Positions 23,314 to 34,989 of a stretch of 64,000 nt of DNA are shown here, piece by piece. The stretch comes from Alnus glutinosa (Eukaryota > Streptophyta > Magnoliopsida > Fagales > Betulaceae): contig NC_084893.1 in the NCBI RefSeq assembly GCF_958979055.1, positions 26,553,487-26,617,486 of the forward strand, given 5' to 3'. The notes under the pieces were generated by a model. The model did not search any database, was not told the DNA's origin, and saw only the letters and a list, made by a program, of their open reading frames with translations. Made by a program: the position numbers and the translations under genes. Every line of letters begins with the position of its first letter. The stretch's first letter is position 1.

Positions 23314-24659
23314 CACTACAAAAAAAAGGCAAATTCTGGACGGTTTTTAAAACCGTCTAGAATTAAATTTTTACAGACGGTTTTCAAAAAACCGTCCGTA
23401 AAAAAATAAATTACGACGGTTTTAAAAAAACCGTCTGTAAATTTACAGACAGTTTTGAAAAACCGTCTGAAAATGTAAATTTTTAGACGGTTTTAATAAA
23501 ACCGTCAGTAAAATTACAGACGGTTTTACTTAAAACCGTCTACAAATTATTTTGCAGTCGGTTTAATTGAAACCGTCTGCAAAATTGCAGACGGTTTGAA
23601 TTAAACCGACTGCATTTTTACAGACTGCAATTTTATTTTTAAAAATATGGAGTCCATGTCATCGATCCGCACCTCAAATAAACCCCACATCTCGACTGTC
23701 TCTTTCATTTATCAACGACCCACAGTGTTTTTAAATCCCTCTTGGCCAAGATTTTCCCTAAGATCAGGCAAGGCGCGACTGAAGATTGGCGAGACGGGCG
23801 ACGGTATCATTCTTCTTCTTCTCTCTCCGGCCGGCAACTGGAGACGGGCGACGGGATCTGGACTGAACGGCGGGATCGGGATGACAGGAACGGAATGGCG
23901 GGAGAGAGTGTCGGATCTGTCAAACCCATGCCGGTGTGCGTGGGTTTCCGACGGATCTGGCGATGTTGTCGAGGTTTCCGGGCTGATTCGGCCGAAACCG
24001 GCTCTGGGTCGTTGTGGGTTGGAGTTGATGGGTTGGTGATTGGGGTGGGTTTCGGTGATTGTTATGGGTTGAAGCTGACGGGTTTGCTTCTTTTTTTTTT
24101 TTGATTGTTTGAGGTATATATTTTTTGGTTGATTTGTGAAAGGGGGTTGGTTGGCTGTGGCTGTGGAAGAGAAACAGAGGATGGGTTGAAGCTGTCGGGT
24201 TTGCTTTTTTTTTGATTGTTTGAGGTTGATTTGTGGTTGTCCAGAAATATTTTTTGGTTGATTTGTGGTTGGTTGTGGCTGTGGAAGAGAAACAGAGGAA
24301 GACGTCGATTAGCTAGCTTGTAGCAGATTTGGTGCGGCTGAACGGCTCGATGGTGGTGACCGGAGCTGATCGATTTTCGGTGTATATTCCTGGACTCCGG
24401 TGGAGAACGAGAAGGAGCACCGCTGGACAAAAATAATAATTAAAAAAAAAAAAAATAGGTTCCCGACGGTTTTGGGCAAAACCGTCCATAATTTTTCTGG
24501 ACGGTTTGGCCCAAACCGTCCAAAAATTCATTTAGCGACACCATAACCTAGACGGTTTTAAACCGTCTAGAAAAAACCGTCTGGAATTGATTCCAGACGG
24601 TTTTTTTTGCATTTCTGGACGGTTTAAAACCGTCCAGAATTTGCTTTTTTTTTGTAGTG
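23314..24659. mobile_element. Non-autonomous CACTA-like element 1
   Basis: The ends are CACTACAAAAAAAA at 23314 and TTTTTTTTTGTAGTG ending at 24659, with a matching 3-bp target duplication ACT (23311-23313 and 24660-24662), the rule for CACTA (En/Spm) transposons. Both subterminal zones are arrays of palindromes of the form GACGGTTT...AAACCGTC: about eight units at 23335-23625 and four to five at 24460-24640. The middle (about 23770-24030) is GC-rich and may be a captured gene fragment. No transposase is present. Confidence 0.9.
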
Positions 24660-24662
24660 ACT

Positions 24663-25919
24663 AAATCAATTTAGAACGTACGTGTCATTTTTTTTTTTTT
24701 TGACAGTATTTATATTTCTATTAATATTTCACTAGGCTTTGATTATGCTGCAGATAAAGTATAGCTCATGAAAACGGTACCGATCGAAGAAAAACCTTGA
24801 CTATTGTGCTTGTACTGGTTCAATAGTGTGTTAATTTTATAATAAACATGTTAGAAAAAATTAGAATATAATTAAACAAGTAATAATAATTTGCTGAGTT
24901 CATAAATACAAAATTTCTAAAAGAATTCACCGGAATCTCTATTCTCCTGTAGAACAATCTAACATTTTTCTCACGCCATAAATCATCCGCTGTAGCAGCT
25001 ACCATATATAATTCTAATTACAATGGAGAAAAAATATTTTGACTCTAAATTGGGAGGCTAGCCAATGAATAAACTCCTCCCATGCCAGTTTCTATGATCC
25101 CAAAGAACATTATATATATATATGGGTAGCAAACAAAGAGATGGTTAATATATTTTCTCTTCACCAAACCCATGGAAAGCACATTTCGCTTGCACAATGA
25201 ATAAAATGTAGAATAATATTTTACTTTTTTCAAAAATAAATCATATTTTATTTAAATTTTTCAAATTTTATCTCACAAAGTCAAATTTTGTAATTCGCTC
25301 AATAAATCAAAATAATATTCCAATTCAAAAATATTCAACACCCAAACAGACCAGAATTCATCTTCTTGAGTAAGCCAATTAATAACAACCAATTCTTAAT
25401 TAAGTATACAATCTTTTTCTAATTGCAAGCCAAAAATTAAAAGAGTGGCCCGCGGAGAATTATTTTACCATGCCACACTAGCTTGTGCCTGAACACCTCG
25501 GGGAAGAAGAAGAAGAAGAAAGTCTCACAAGTTCTCCCAAGCCTGTGTAACCAAGTAAACACAACTAGGAACCATCAACCAAGATACCTTATCCGAATAA
25601 CGCGTCTAAGCTCCAAAATCTTTTACCAAGACCAAGAGCAATTCCTATTAGTCTTCATATCGACTACTAAAAGAATGACGTCCTATACCGGTGAATCTTT
25701 TCTCGGAGCTTGTGTAAGATACACCAGGAAAAAAAGTCGATAACAAAACAAATTAACGCCAGTATTTTAATATAAGTGCCGAAAAATAAGCATCGATGTA
25801 AGGCTGATTTTTTGTATATCCCAAAAATACCTATTCCTGATAAGATTACAGCTAATCCAACTTGACTAGATGGAGTTGACATTATTGGAGCATAGCCACA
25901 CATGTTTCACATCTCCAAG
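24663..25919. other. Intergenic, no gene recognised
   Basis: AT-rich. Short frames at 25483-25743 (+) and 25903-25667 (-) have no recognisable domains. Confidence 0.55.
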
Positions 25920-26490
25920 TTTTTATTTTTTAACACCTAGCCCACCTTCTTTCTTTGAGAAGACAAGGATAATGTCAAGTCACTTTAGCTCATGAACTAT
26001 TAAGCTCATCTCTCTTCCATAAGAAACGTACACCTGAGAATCTACTCCGGCCATTGCTTGGATGATGACACCTTTAGGAATGATAAATTAAAAGAGAAGA
26101 CCAGTTCACTTGCATGACAAAGATAATTGAATTAATCAACTGTAGTCTTCCTACATAAGAGATGGCTATGCTTGCCCAGCTCTTGGCCTTGGAAGCAAGA
26201 CATCCTCTCAGCCAACACCACACGATCAGCCTTATTCAATCTTAAGGGAACCCCCCATGCCTCACTAGAGGCCCTGCAACTCCACAAGTTAACAAACAAC
26301 TCTTATCAGAGTTAGTAGACAACCCTAACATATCCCAAAACTAATTCAAACAGTACTCTTAATTTGATCATAGCAACAGATCGATTTTAACTCACCGACG
26401 TACCCCTACATAAGATAAGAAGGTCATCGGAAAAACAAAGACGAGATTTTTTTTTTTCTAATTAGATATTGATGAGATATGTTCTCCCTA
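25920..26490 (-). pseudogene. Decayed LINE reverse transcriptase fragment
   Basis: On the minus strand several frames, joined only by frameshifts and stops, give fragments typical of plant LINE polymerases: LCFSDDLLILCRG near 26440-26400 (the F/Y-x-DD catalytic box, here FSDD), AKSWASIAISYVGRLQLINS near 26190-26130, RFLWKR near 26020, and SKKEGGLG near 25955. Order and spacing match the RT palm and thumb region. No intact frame remains. Confidence 0.75.
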
Positions 26491-27346
26491 TGACATGGAA
26501 ATGAAACTGGCCCCTCTTAATTAGACTCTCCATAAGACATGAAATAGCTAGCCTTAATCACCAAAACGAACAGATAAGGTCATGACAAAGGCTAGGGTTT
26601 CCTTTCCTAAGACAAAGTTGTATAATCTATAGATGTTGTGTAAGTACATTATATTGTCGCCTCAACTGTTGCTTACATGATTTTGAAGGGGAGTATATAT
26701 TGCGGGATTTTGTCTAGGTTTGTTGGAAAAATATAAAAAGAACAACAATATGGAGCCATATTCACTTTGAGGCAGTACTTCCTTTTAGATTTTGATTCAT
26801 TTTCAATGTTGGAAATTAAATTCTATATATTAATCAAGTGCATTTTCCTTTTCAAATTTCAATAAAAGACCCTTCTTTTTGTTTAATGTACCCCTTCATG
26901 ACATCGAAAGGAAGTTTTAAGAGGATAGTATTTGAACTAGCTAGTAAGACGAAATTCACAAATATAAAAAAAATGAAAAAAAAAATGGGCACCAAAAAAA
27001 AATTTCACTTAATTTTCTTTGCCTAGCTAGTATTAGTAGGCAAGCATACTCGATCTTGACTAGGGACGGAACCAGGATATCTTATCGGGTGGGGGCTAAA
27101 GCATGAACGTACGAGAGGCCAAACTCAATTTTGATAGAAGCTAAGCCTAATTTTTAAGTCCAAATATGAGTATAGATATATATATACACATATTTTTTTG
27201 AGAAAAGTTTCAAAATCGAGGGTGGCCATGATCTCTGACCCTAGGTTCTGTCTTTTTTTTTTTTTTTTTGTTAGCAATACGTACGGGAGAAAGGGAGAGG
27301 GAACCGTTCCGTCCTTGTTCCCCTCGTTGTAATCTTCTAATCTATC

Positions 27347-27347
27347 C

Positions 27348-27411
<64 letters not shown>
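27347..27411. repeat. (AT)n microsatellite
   Basis: About 60 bases of alternating AT. The stretch 26490-30120 otherwise holds only homopolymers, short repeats and no recognised gene. Near 27061-27120 a 'GACGGAACCAGG'-type phrase suggests a small transposon remnant, like one near 54070-54135. Confidence 0.9.
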
Positions 27412-27412
<1 letters not shown>

Positions 27413-28264
27413 GATCACCCATTTACATGTTTAATCCCTTAATTAGACCCCAAACCTCATTTCATAAAGTCCATTTTATATTACATTATGAAAGTAGTAC
27501 CATCTTTAATTCGTACACTAATTTATAATTATTGACTTTGCATCAGCCTTATAACAATCTTAGCTAGAATATTTAGGAAGATTTTGTTCCGATAAAAAAA
27601 ACACGAACATTATAAGCCTCAAATAAGGGCTTAAACCTACCCCCATCTCATATGATATATATTACTCTTGGGTATAGCTAGCCAGCTAGGTCAAGTCTTC
27701 CACAATGAACCTAATATATATATATAATATATGCAGGTCACACATCCAGTCACCCATATTTCTAATTATATGGATCCTGACCTAAAAGTGGGCGACCTAT
27801 ATGGGTCCCTGCCCTTAAATTAAAGAAGGAAAATCTATATTAAAAAAAAAAAAAATTAAAGAAGGAAAGAAGAGGAGGGTGATGGGTCTCATTTCTGATG
27901 ACATGGAGAAGTGAGTAGTGACCACTATTTAGTGGGTCCAACCAAACATGATTCCTCAAGATTAATTGTTCCAAAGTGATGGTCAAATATATTCTAATGT
28001 TTTTTTTTTTTTTTTTTTTTTTCTTTTCTTAATTTTCTTTACTTTTTGAAGATCAATGTTATATATCCAACCGTAGATTTCGGTCATGGTCATATGCATG
28101 ACTCTTTCAAAGTTCAATCATCATCATGAGGCCTAAAAACAGTCTGCCCTACCGCTTGCCAGAACATGCCATGCCAACACATGCGAACTTATACGCGCAG
28201 ACAAATTAATGAGTCACCAAATATATATTTAAACGTGAATTTGTCTTCTTCTTCTTCTTTTTTT

Positions 28265-28304
<40 letters not shown>

Positions 28305-28349
28305 TATAGAGATGAAAAAAAAAAGGCAAAAAATAAACCAAACATTTTT

Positions 28350-28620
28350 TTAAAAATATATGGTTTAGAAGTTTGTTTTTTAAAAAAATAATATTTAAAA
28401 ATGTAAAATAATCTGTATTTTCAAATTGCAAGTAAATGTGTACTTTTTTAAAAAATAAACATTTTAAAGGTTGAATTGCGATTTTAAAGGGCAAACTGTG
28501 ATTTTACTAAACGCTTAATTACGTTTTTAAAAATCGCTTTTCAAATCACACATTTTAAAATCACAATTTTTAAAACTCACTTTTTGAAGTCGCAAACCCA
28601 AACAAACTCTTAAAATGCAA
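28350..28620 (-). repeat. Dispersed repeat, copy 1 (AAATCGC/TTTTAAAA-rich family)
   Basis: Read on the minus strand this starts GAGTTTGTTTGGGTTTGCGA and continues with repeated AAAATCGCA/TTTTAAAA phrases. Similar blocks occur at 33459-33785 and 35690-35970. Typical of MITE-like dispersed repeats; no coding content. Confidence 0.6.
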
Positions 28621-29909
28621 ACCAAAACTCTACTTCCAACATGTTTTGCTCATTTATACTGTCTAATTTTTTAGGAGTAATGCTATAGTTCTCCAACATT
28701 GATGTGAATTTTAAAATCATCATTAGATGCGTATTGTGTACACATATCATTCTCAAACTACCACCTAATAGGTAGTGTTCCGCCCAAACTACCAATTGTA
28801 ACAATGTCCCCTCTAAACTACCAAAAAAAAAAAAAAAAAAAATCCAGTTTCCAAGATCAACAAAAAGGCAAAAATAGCACTAATTTTTTTCCCAATAAGA
28901 CAAAAATGTCTATATAAATTCAAAAAAAAAAAAAACTAACTATTTTTTTTTTAAAAAAAAAAAAAGAAGAAAAAATCTAAAAATTTGAAACATTACTTAA
29001 AAAAAAATTAAAGAAAGAAAAAATGAAAAAAAAACTAAAAAACTAAAAAAAGAACGAAATTTTTTTTTTATATATATAATTTTCAGTTTTTTTTTTTTTT
29101 TTTGTTTTTAATATAGTTTTAAGAACTTTTATAATTTTAAGAAGGATATTTTTGTCATTGGGAGGGACATTGACATTTTTTGATAATTTAGAAAGATAAT
29201 GACACAATTGGTAGTTTGATGAGAACATTGACAATAAAATTATAGTTTGAGGGAAATATATATATATTTCAATTTTTAATTGGTTAGTAAAAATCGTACA
29301 AAGAAATTATATATCATCTATCGATATATATATGTGGCTCTTGATGACATAAGAAGTTGACATATATATGTAGGTGAAGATTATAGGTCGACCCTTTTGT
29401 CTGTGGCTAGCATTAATTCTCCAAGAAAAACTTGGTCCACAAACTGAACTACTAAAAAGTAATCAGATATATACAAGGAGAAAGACCATGATATATATAT
29501 ATATATATCAGATATATCGACCAACCTTATGTCTTTGATCAGGTACGTACTGTGACAAAACATAAAATGTAGGTTTTTGTTACAAAGTGTGCACGTAAGT
29601 ATAGGCAACAGGGCTGAAACAGACCAGTCAATATGGTTTTTTTTCTTTCTTTCTTTCTTTCTAAGCCAATTAATAGGGGGAAAAGGGACCTGTCAATATG
29701 ATTGAGTGCTACAAAGAGACACATGCATGTAGCATAAAGTGGTTTTCCAGTTAAAGAGGAAATTAAAGATGCACGTGTCGCTAACATATAAACACGGTGC
29801 ACATGCATCCCAATGCGTAATTGCGTGCTGCGTAGGCCTGTCGATGCTTCGGAATATAATTAGCTTTCTTTTTCAGATAGTGATATCCAATATATACCAC
29901 ATTTTGTTT

Positions 29910-29910
<1 letters not shown>

Positions 29911-29985
<75 letters not shown>
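29911..29985. repeat. (CT)n(AT)n compound microsatellite
   Basis: A (CT) run of about 28 bases directly followed by about 45 bases of (AT). Confidence 0.95.
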
Positions 29986-29988
<3 letters not shown>

Positions 29989-30122
29989 TGATAGATATTC
30001 ATTTTCTGAAGAAAACAAAAGTTCATCCTCCATGCCCAAAGCCCGTCTCGTTTGTTGGGTTTTAGCTAGATCGAGAAAGTTAATTAGATGTATACAAGAA
30101 TTGAGGCTTAATTTGTTAATTA

Positions 30123-30361
30123 GGGAATAGGATCCTCGATCTCCATTTCATTAAATGAAATGAACACTCTTCATTTTAAATGAAAGGTCAAGATTTGAAG
30201 TTAGTGCATCTAACTGTGTATATTATAAAATTAATGTTGGCATGCTTTTCAAAATTTAAAATAATGTAAAATTATGTACATCATTAGATGTATTAACTTT
30301 AAATTCTAACCATAAAATGGATAGCATCCATTTTATTTGAAATGGAGAGTATCCTATTCCG
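30123..30361. mobile_element. MITE, 239 bp
   Basis: Terminal inverted repeats GGGAATAGGATCCTCGATCT... and ...GGAGAGTATCCTATTCC, extended by ATTTCATT/AAATGAAA arms, are flanked by TTA on both sides (30120-30122 and 30362-30364). The 3-bp duplication suggests a Tourist-type element. Confidence 0.75.
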
Positions 30362-30386
30362 TTAAGTAGCTTTCAGAAATTTTATC

Positions 30387-30502
30387 TTTTTTTTTTTTTT
30401 TTTTTTTGATATGTCTACAGAAGAGGAAGGATGGGGGATTCGAATTAATGACCTCCGCTTCGTGAGGCGTGATTCCCAGCCAATTGAACTACTCTTTGGA
30501 AA
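30387..30502 (-). mobile_element. Short tRNA-derived SINE
   Basis: On the minus strand: A-box-like GTAGTTCAATTGG, B-box-like AATTCGAATCCC, then a short body ending in a 21-base A tail (T-run 30387-30407 on the plus strand). GAAATT occurs just outside each end and may be a target duplication. It is too divergent for a working tRNA. Confidence 0.65.
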
Positions 30503-31195
30503 CCGGAAATTCTTTCTATTAATGTTCATGAAGAAGAATATACTACATATACTCTCATGAGCATTCTTAAATATGAAAGTTTTGTCCTGTTAATTGTCAA
30601 TTAGGCCTGTATTTCTACGGCATTAATAACAATTAATCCTTGGAGTATAAATTATATATTCTCATTACATTGAAAACTTTATTATATTTAACAGATTGGA
30701 GATGATTAATTAAATGGGAACTTCAAGCTGATAAACTCACAAAGGCAAAGTGGCTGGATGAATCGATCAATTTTGCTAGTAACAGAAATTTCCAATAAAT
30801 CAGTTTGTATGAAATTTTCTATAACCCACATATAAGAGTGACATGTGTCTCTAAGATATAAGAAGCACATATTTTTTTTAAAACAACATGTGCTTCTCAG
30901 GACACGTGTCAATTTTAGATATGATTTATATAAAATTTTCTACAAATTAACCAATTTATAAGAAATTTCGCGTATGGAGGTGGGTGCCACCGATCGAAAA
31001 AATTGGTCAAGGATTTTGATATCCAATGTGAAAATGTTGATTTGGTTGTTATATTTGTGGACCACTAGGAAGCCACACCAATTCGTACATCATTGAAGGT
31101 TTTTGGTTATTCCATGGCTTCATGTGGATTAATTGTCCTTAGGCAGGCTATATCAATGTGAACTTAACAACTACCTTCAGTACATACCTAGTTGA

Positions 31196-31272
31196 TGTTA
31201 GAATATTAATTAAATGATTAAATTCATCATTTTTTATTAGTTTAAATTTTTAGAATAAGTGGTGACTTAACA
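31196..31272 (+). mobile_element. TRIM terminal repeat, cut by a CACTA insertion
   Basis: A 77-bp repeat TGTTAGAATATTAATTAAAT...GACTTAACA followed by TGGCATTAGAG, a decayed tRNA-Met primer-binding site. The CACTA-like element 2 begins 35 bp downstream, so it landed in or beside an older TRIM. Confidence 0.7.
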
Positions 31273-31307
31273 TGGCATTAGAGTTAAAGCTCTTGAGTTT
31301 GAACATT

Positions 31308-31729
31308 CATTACAAAAAAAAAAAAAAAAGGCATTTATGAACAGTTTTTTTCCGGACGATTTTCAAAATTTGCAGATGGTTTTTTTGAAACCGTTTGGAA
31401 AAAATTTATTATGGACAGTTTGATTAAACCGTCCATAAAATTCCAGACGGTTTTCACTAAACCGTCTGAAAATTTTCATTTCCAGACAGTTTTTATAAAA
31501 TCGTCTATAAATTTATAGACGGCTTTTTTCAAAACCGTCTGTAAATGTTATTTCTAGACGGTCTAGTTAAAACCGCCTGGAATTTTATGAACGGTTTTTA
31601 CCAAACCGTTTGGAAATTTATTTTCCCACGCCATGTCATCAATCCGCGTGATGCCCCCTTATTTCACCACATCCCTCCAATTTATTTTCCAGCCAAAATC
31701 AGAAACATCGATCTCTATAATAATTAAAA

Positions 31730-31824
<95 letters not shown>

Positions 31825-32605
31825 TTCTTCTTCCCCTAAAACTCTCTTCTCTCTCTCGTCTCTCTGATCCTTCTCACTATCTTTTTTTTTTTTTTTTTTT
31901 TTTTTTTTTCCATAGGACGATCGACCACTCACCCCCACCTGCTTGGCCGCATGACTCATCGCCACCACCCGGGGAGATCGGGCGACTCGAAGAAGTAGAG
32001 ATCGATATCGAGAGAGGGAGGAGATCCGGCCACGGAGGAGGCCTCTTTTTAGTGATTTCTGGTCCTTTTTTACGGTGATTTTTTGTCCTTTTTGTTGGTC
32101 GCCGGAGTTGGTGATTTTTGGTCCTTTTTGTCGGTGACAAAGATGAAGGGATGAGGTCTCGCTAGGAGTCGGATTTTAATTTTGGGTTGGATTTCATGGG
32201 GGGAGGAAGGGGAAGATTTCGCCGGCCCTTGAAGAAGTTTCCGGTGAGGGAGAAAAAAAAAAAAGAAAAAAAGAAAAGAAAAAAAGCAACGAGAAAAATT
32301 CTGGATATTAATTAATGATATTAATATATAAAACAAAAGGAAATAAATCGAAACAGGAAAAAAAAAAAATAAGTCTGGACGGTTTTGGGCAAAACCGGCC
32401 AGAAGCAGTTCTGGCCGGTTTGGGCCAAACCGTTTGGAATTTTGAACGGTTTTGCCCAAACCGTCCAAAAATTCATTTAGCGACATTATATCCTAGACGG
32501 TTTTAAACCGTTCAGAAAAAACTGTATGAAATTGATTCCAGACGGTTTTTCTGCATTTCTGGACAGTTTTAAACCATCCAATTTTTATTTTTTTTTTTTG
32601 TAGTG
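31308..32605. mobile_element. Non-autonomous CACTA-like element 2
   Basis: The left end CATTACAAAAAAAA (one change from CACTA) at 31308 and right end TTTTTTTTTGTAGTG at 32605 are flanked by ATT on both sides (31305-31307 and 32606-32608). The same GACGGTTT/AAACCGTC palindrome arrays occur at 31340-31620 and 32375-32580. Internal phrases (CATGTCATCAATCCGC; ATTCATTTAGCGACA) are shared with element 1, so they are one family. The core differs: a (CT)n run (31733-31820), a T-tract, and a GC-richer block at about 31920-32230. Confidence 0.88.
31733..31820. repeat. (CT)n microsatellite
   Basis: About 88 bases of uninterrupted CT inside CACTA-like element 2. Confidence 0.97.
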
Positions 32606-33107
32606 ATTGTTTCTATATATCAATTTATTTATCATTTTAATTAAATATTTTACGTGTTAAGTCTTACTTATTAAGGGAAAGTTTGAGACCACACTTGAAA
32701 AGAATATTGAAGTCTTAAGAATAATTATATTCTTAAGCTTTCGGGATATGTAAGTGATGATTTAACAATTAGGGTAGGAGAAGGTCATGACTTCGTCTTG
32801 TAGATGTATATATGCTCAATTTGTTTGTGATCATTTTTTAAATGTTATTCAATTTTTTGAATATTAGGGACCTCAATGATACTTCCAACTAGAGAGAAGA
32901 GGGAAACTAATCCATGAGGACTATATATGTTTCCTTTTTTGGGTTAATTGAAGCTAATATTGAGGCTGTGAACAAAGATATGTTTTTATTTTTATTTTAT
33001 ATATATATATATATTAAGGCTATTGATAGTAACTGAAAGGTTCTATCTAACTGATAGTAACTTTTGGATGGGAGAGCTAGGTTCCACTTATTTACACACA
33101 CACATAT

Positions 33108-33385
33108 CACTACAAAAAAATTAAGAATTCTCGACGGATTCAAATCGTCTAGAAATTGGAAAAAATCGCCTGAAAATGGTCAAGATGGTTTCAAACCGTC
33201 CAGAACAAAGTGTCGTCAATCCGGGTTATGGATGGTTTGGGTCAAACCGTCCACAATTCCAGATGATTTTGGAAAAATCGTCCATAATTTATATATATAT
33301 ATATATATATATTTGTTATCCACTTATCCATCGTCCATAATTTATGGACGATGGATAAGTTGATATAAATTATGGACGATGGATA
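33108..33385. mobile_element. Truncated CACTA-like element 3
   Basis: Starts CACTACAAAAAAATTAAG with diverged palindromes (TCGACGGATTCAAATCGTC and similar) to about 33290, then runs into (AT)n and a hairpin of TCCATAATTTATGGAC units. No right terminus TTTTGTAGTG was found. Confidence 0.65.
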
Positions 33386-33458
33386 TATATCTAGGAAAAT
33401 ACAACAAAAGGGAAGGGTTATATATCAACTGCTCTTCTATGGATCGCTAGTTTTAAGG

Positions 33459-33785
33459 GTTCGTTTGGGTCTACGATTTTAAAAAGTGAGATTTGAAATA
33501 ACAATTTAAAAATGTGCGACTAAAAAAAAATGATTTTTAAAAACTCAGTTAAGCGTTTGGCAAAATTGCAGTTTAGCCTTTAAAATCACAAACTAGCCTT
33601 TAAAATTTTGCGTTTTAAAAAAAAAACAATCTTACATGCGATTTGAAACAACAGATTTTTTGTATTTTCAAATCGCAATTTTTAAAAACGCAATTCTAAA
33701 TAGCGTTTTGTGATTTGGTTTAAAATCACACTTATTATTTATAAAATCGCAACTCTAAACGCACTTTTAAGTGCAAGTAAATTCT
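33459..33785 (+). repeat. Dispersed repeat, copy 2
   Basis: Begins GGGTTCGTTTGGGTCTACGA and ends CTAAACGCACTTTTAAG; rich in AAAATCGCA/TTTTAAAA. Same family as 28350-28620 and 35690-35970. Confidence 0.6.
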
Positions 33786-34727
33786 TAATTCGAGACGGAG
33801 GCTTGAATGTTTTAACCTTCATTGGACTGCGAATGTTTTTTCATCATTGAATCTTGACTGTTAATTAAACTAATTAATGGAGATGTTCAGTTACTCTATT
33901 AAGTGTACGTAAGTGATCAGATCCTTTGGTAGCTAGTCTTTTTATTTATTTATTTATTATGGTTAATTTGCTCAGAATAATCTGAGACAAGAATTCTTAA
34001 TTTAATTAACAAGACAGCTAGATTCTTGTCAAATCTGAACAATTTATACAATGACCAATATTATTTCCTTTGAATTTTGTTGCATTCCAAATTAATGCCC
34101 TCAAAGGTCCAATCTTGATCCATATATATTCATCCCCATCTAACCTATATTTATTGTAAACCTCTCTTCTTCTTTTTTTTTTTTTTTTTTCAAACTCTTC
34201 TTAATTAGTTACTACTTTTTGGATATATAGTCTCCTCTATCAAGAATTAATTAAACCATAGATTAATTGAAGTAATAATCAATTGGTTAAGTACTATAGA
34301 AACTTTCAATTATTTTTTTTGTTTCCTGCCCCAATTGGCACAAAATCTTATGGGTGACGGCAATTATTTCTTCGACACTCAAAATTCATGTAAATTTACG
34401 ATGACTATATCCCAAATATATATGTTTGGTGTCATTTAAATTAGGTCTGACAGATATTCCATGCTTCGGCTGGTCAGAATATGGCTTTCCCGCAGTCATC
34501 TTTAAGTTGAAGCCCGCACTCTCACGAAACAAGCAAAAGCGACCACAGCCCTATGTTAAAAAAAACTGCCAATGACAGAGAAGCAAACAGCCACGTAAGC
34601 CTCCTCAGGTGCCTTTCACCTGGCAGTTCACTCAGCCCAACAAGTGCAGACTCCAAGCCATGACTCTATGTTCCACCAATTGCCAAACACTCCTAGTTAT
34701 CCACGAGAGACACACACAGACACAGAG

Positions 34728-34735
<8 letters not shown>
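33786..34735. other. Upstream region of START-domain gene
   Basis: AT-rich, with no recognisable coding exon and in particular no homeodomain-like frame. It may contain promoter and untranslated exon sequences of the gene starting at 34990. Confidence 0.5.

Positions 34736-34780
<45 letters not shown>
34736..34780. repeat. (GA)n microsatellite
   Basis: Preceded by a CACACAGACACAGAGA tract. Located about 210 bp before the start codon of the START-domain gene, so it may lie in a 5' UTR or promoter, where GA repeats are common in plants. Confidence 0.9.
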
Positions 34781-34782
<2 letters not shown>

Positions 34783-34954
34783 GGTTACATTGATAGTTAG
34801 CATCTGTATGTAGAGAATCTCGCATGATTTTTTATTTTTTTTTTCAATTTTTTTAGACTTTTTTATGATTAACCCTTTCTTGTTGATCATGTTATCATCT
34901 TCTTCACTTCAAGTGGTTTCTGTTGATTTATTTTCGAGGTAGAATAAGAAATGA

Positions 34955-34962
34955 TAAATGTA
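34955..34962 (+). promoter_or_regulatory. L1-box motif (TAAATGTA)
   Basis: An exact match to the L1 box consensus TAAATGYA, the binding site of HD-ZIP IV proteins, 28 bp upstream of the start codon of an HD-ZIP IV-related gene. A TTTACAG splice acceptor (34977-34983) follows, so the motif may sit in a 5' UTR intron. Eight-base motifs occur by chance, so function is uncertain. Confidence 0.35.
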
Positions 34963-34989
34963 GATGCATGTGTATGTTTACAGCGGAAG

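Noticed and set aside
23647-24104. Overlapping 120-130 codon frames in CACTA-like element 1
   Set aside because: They are GC-rich but have no recognisable domain and no splice context; they are more likely captured or repeat sequence than a gene.
25667-25903. 79-codon hydrophobic frame on the minus strand
   Set aside because: It looks membrane-like (SGIGIFGIYKKSA), and I considered an organelle-derived gene, but it does not match any organelle protein that I know and has no supporting context.
31699-32486. Open frames of 87-138 codons in CACTA-like element 2
   Set aside because: They translate (CT)n and homopolymer tracts into Arg-Glu, Ser-Leu and Lys runs; low complexity and not coding.
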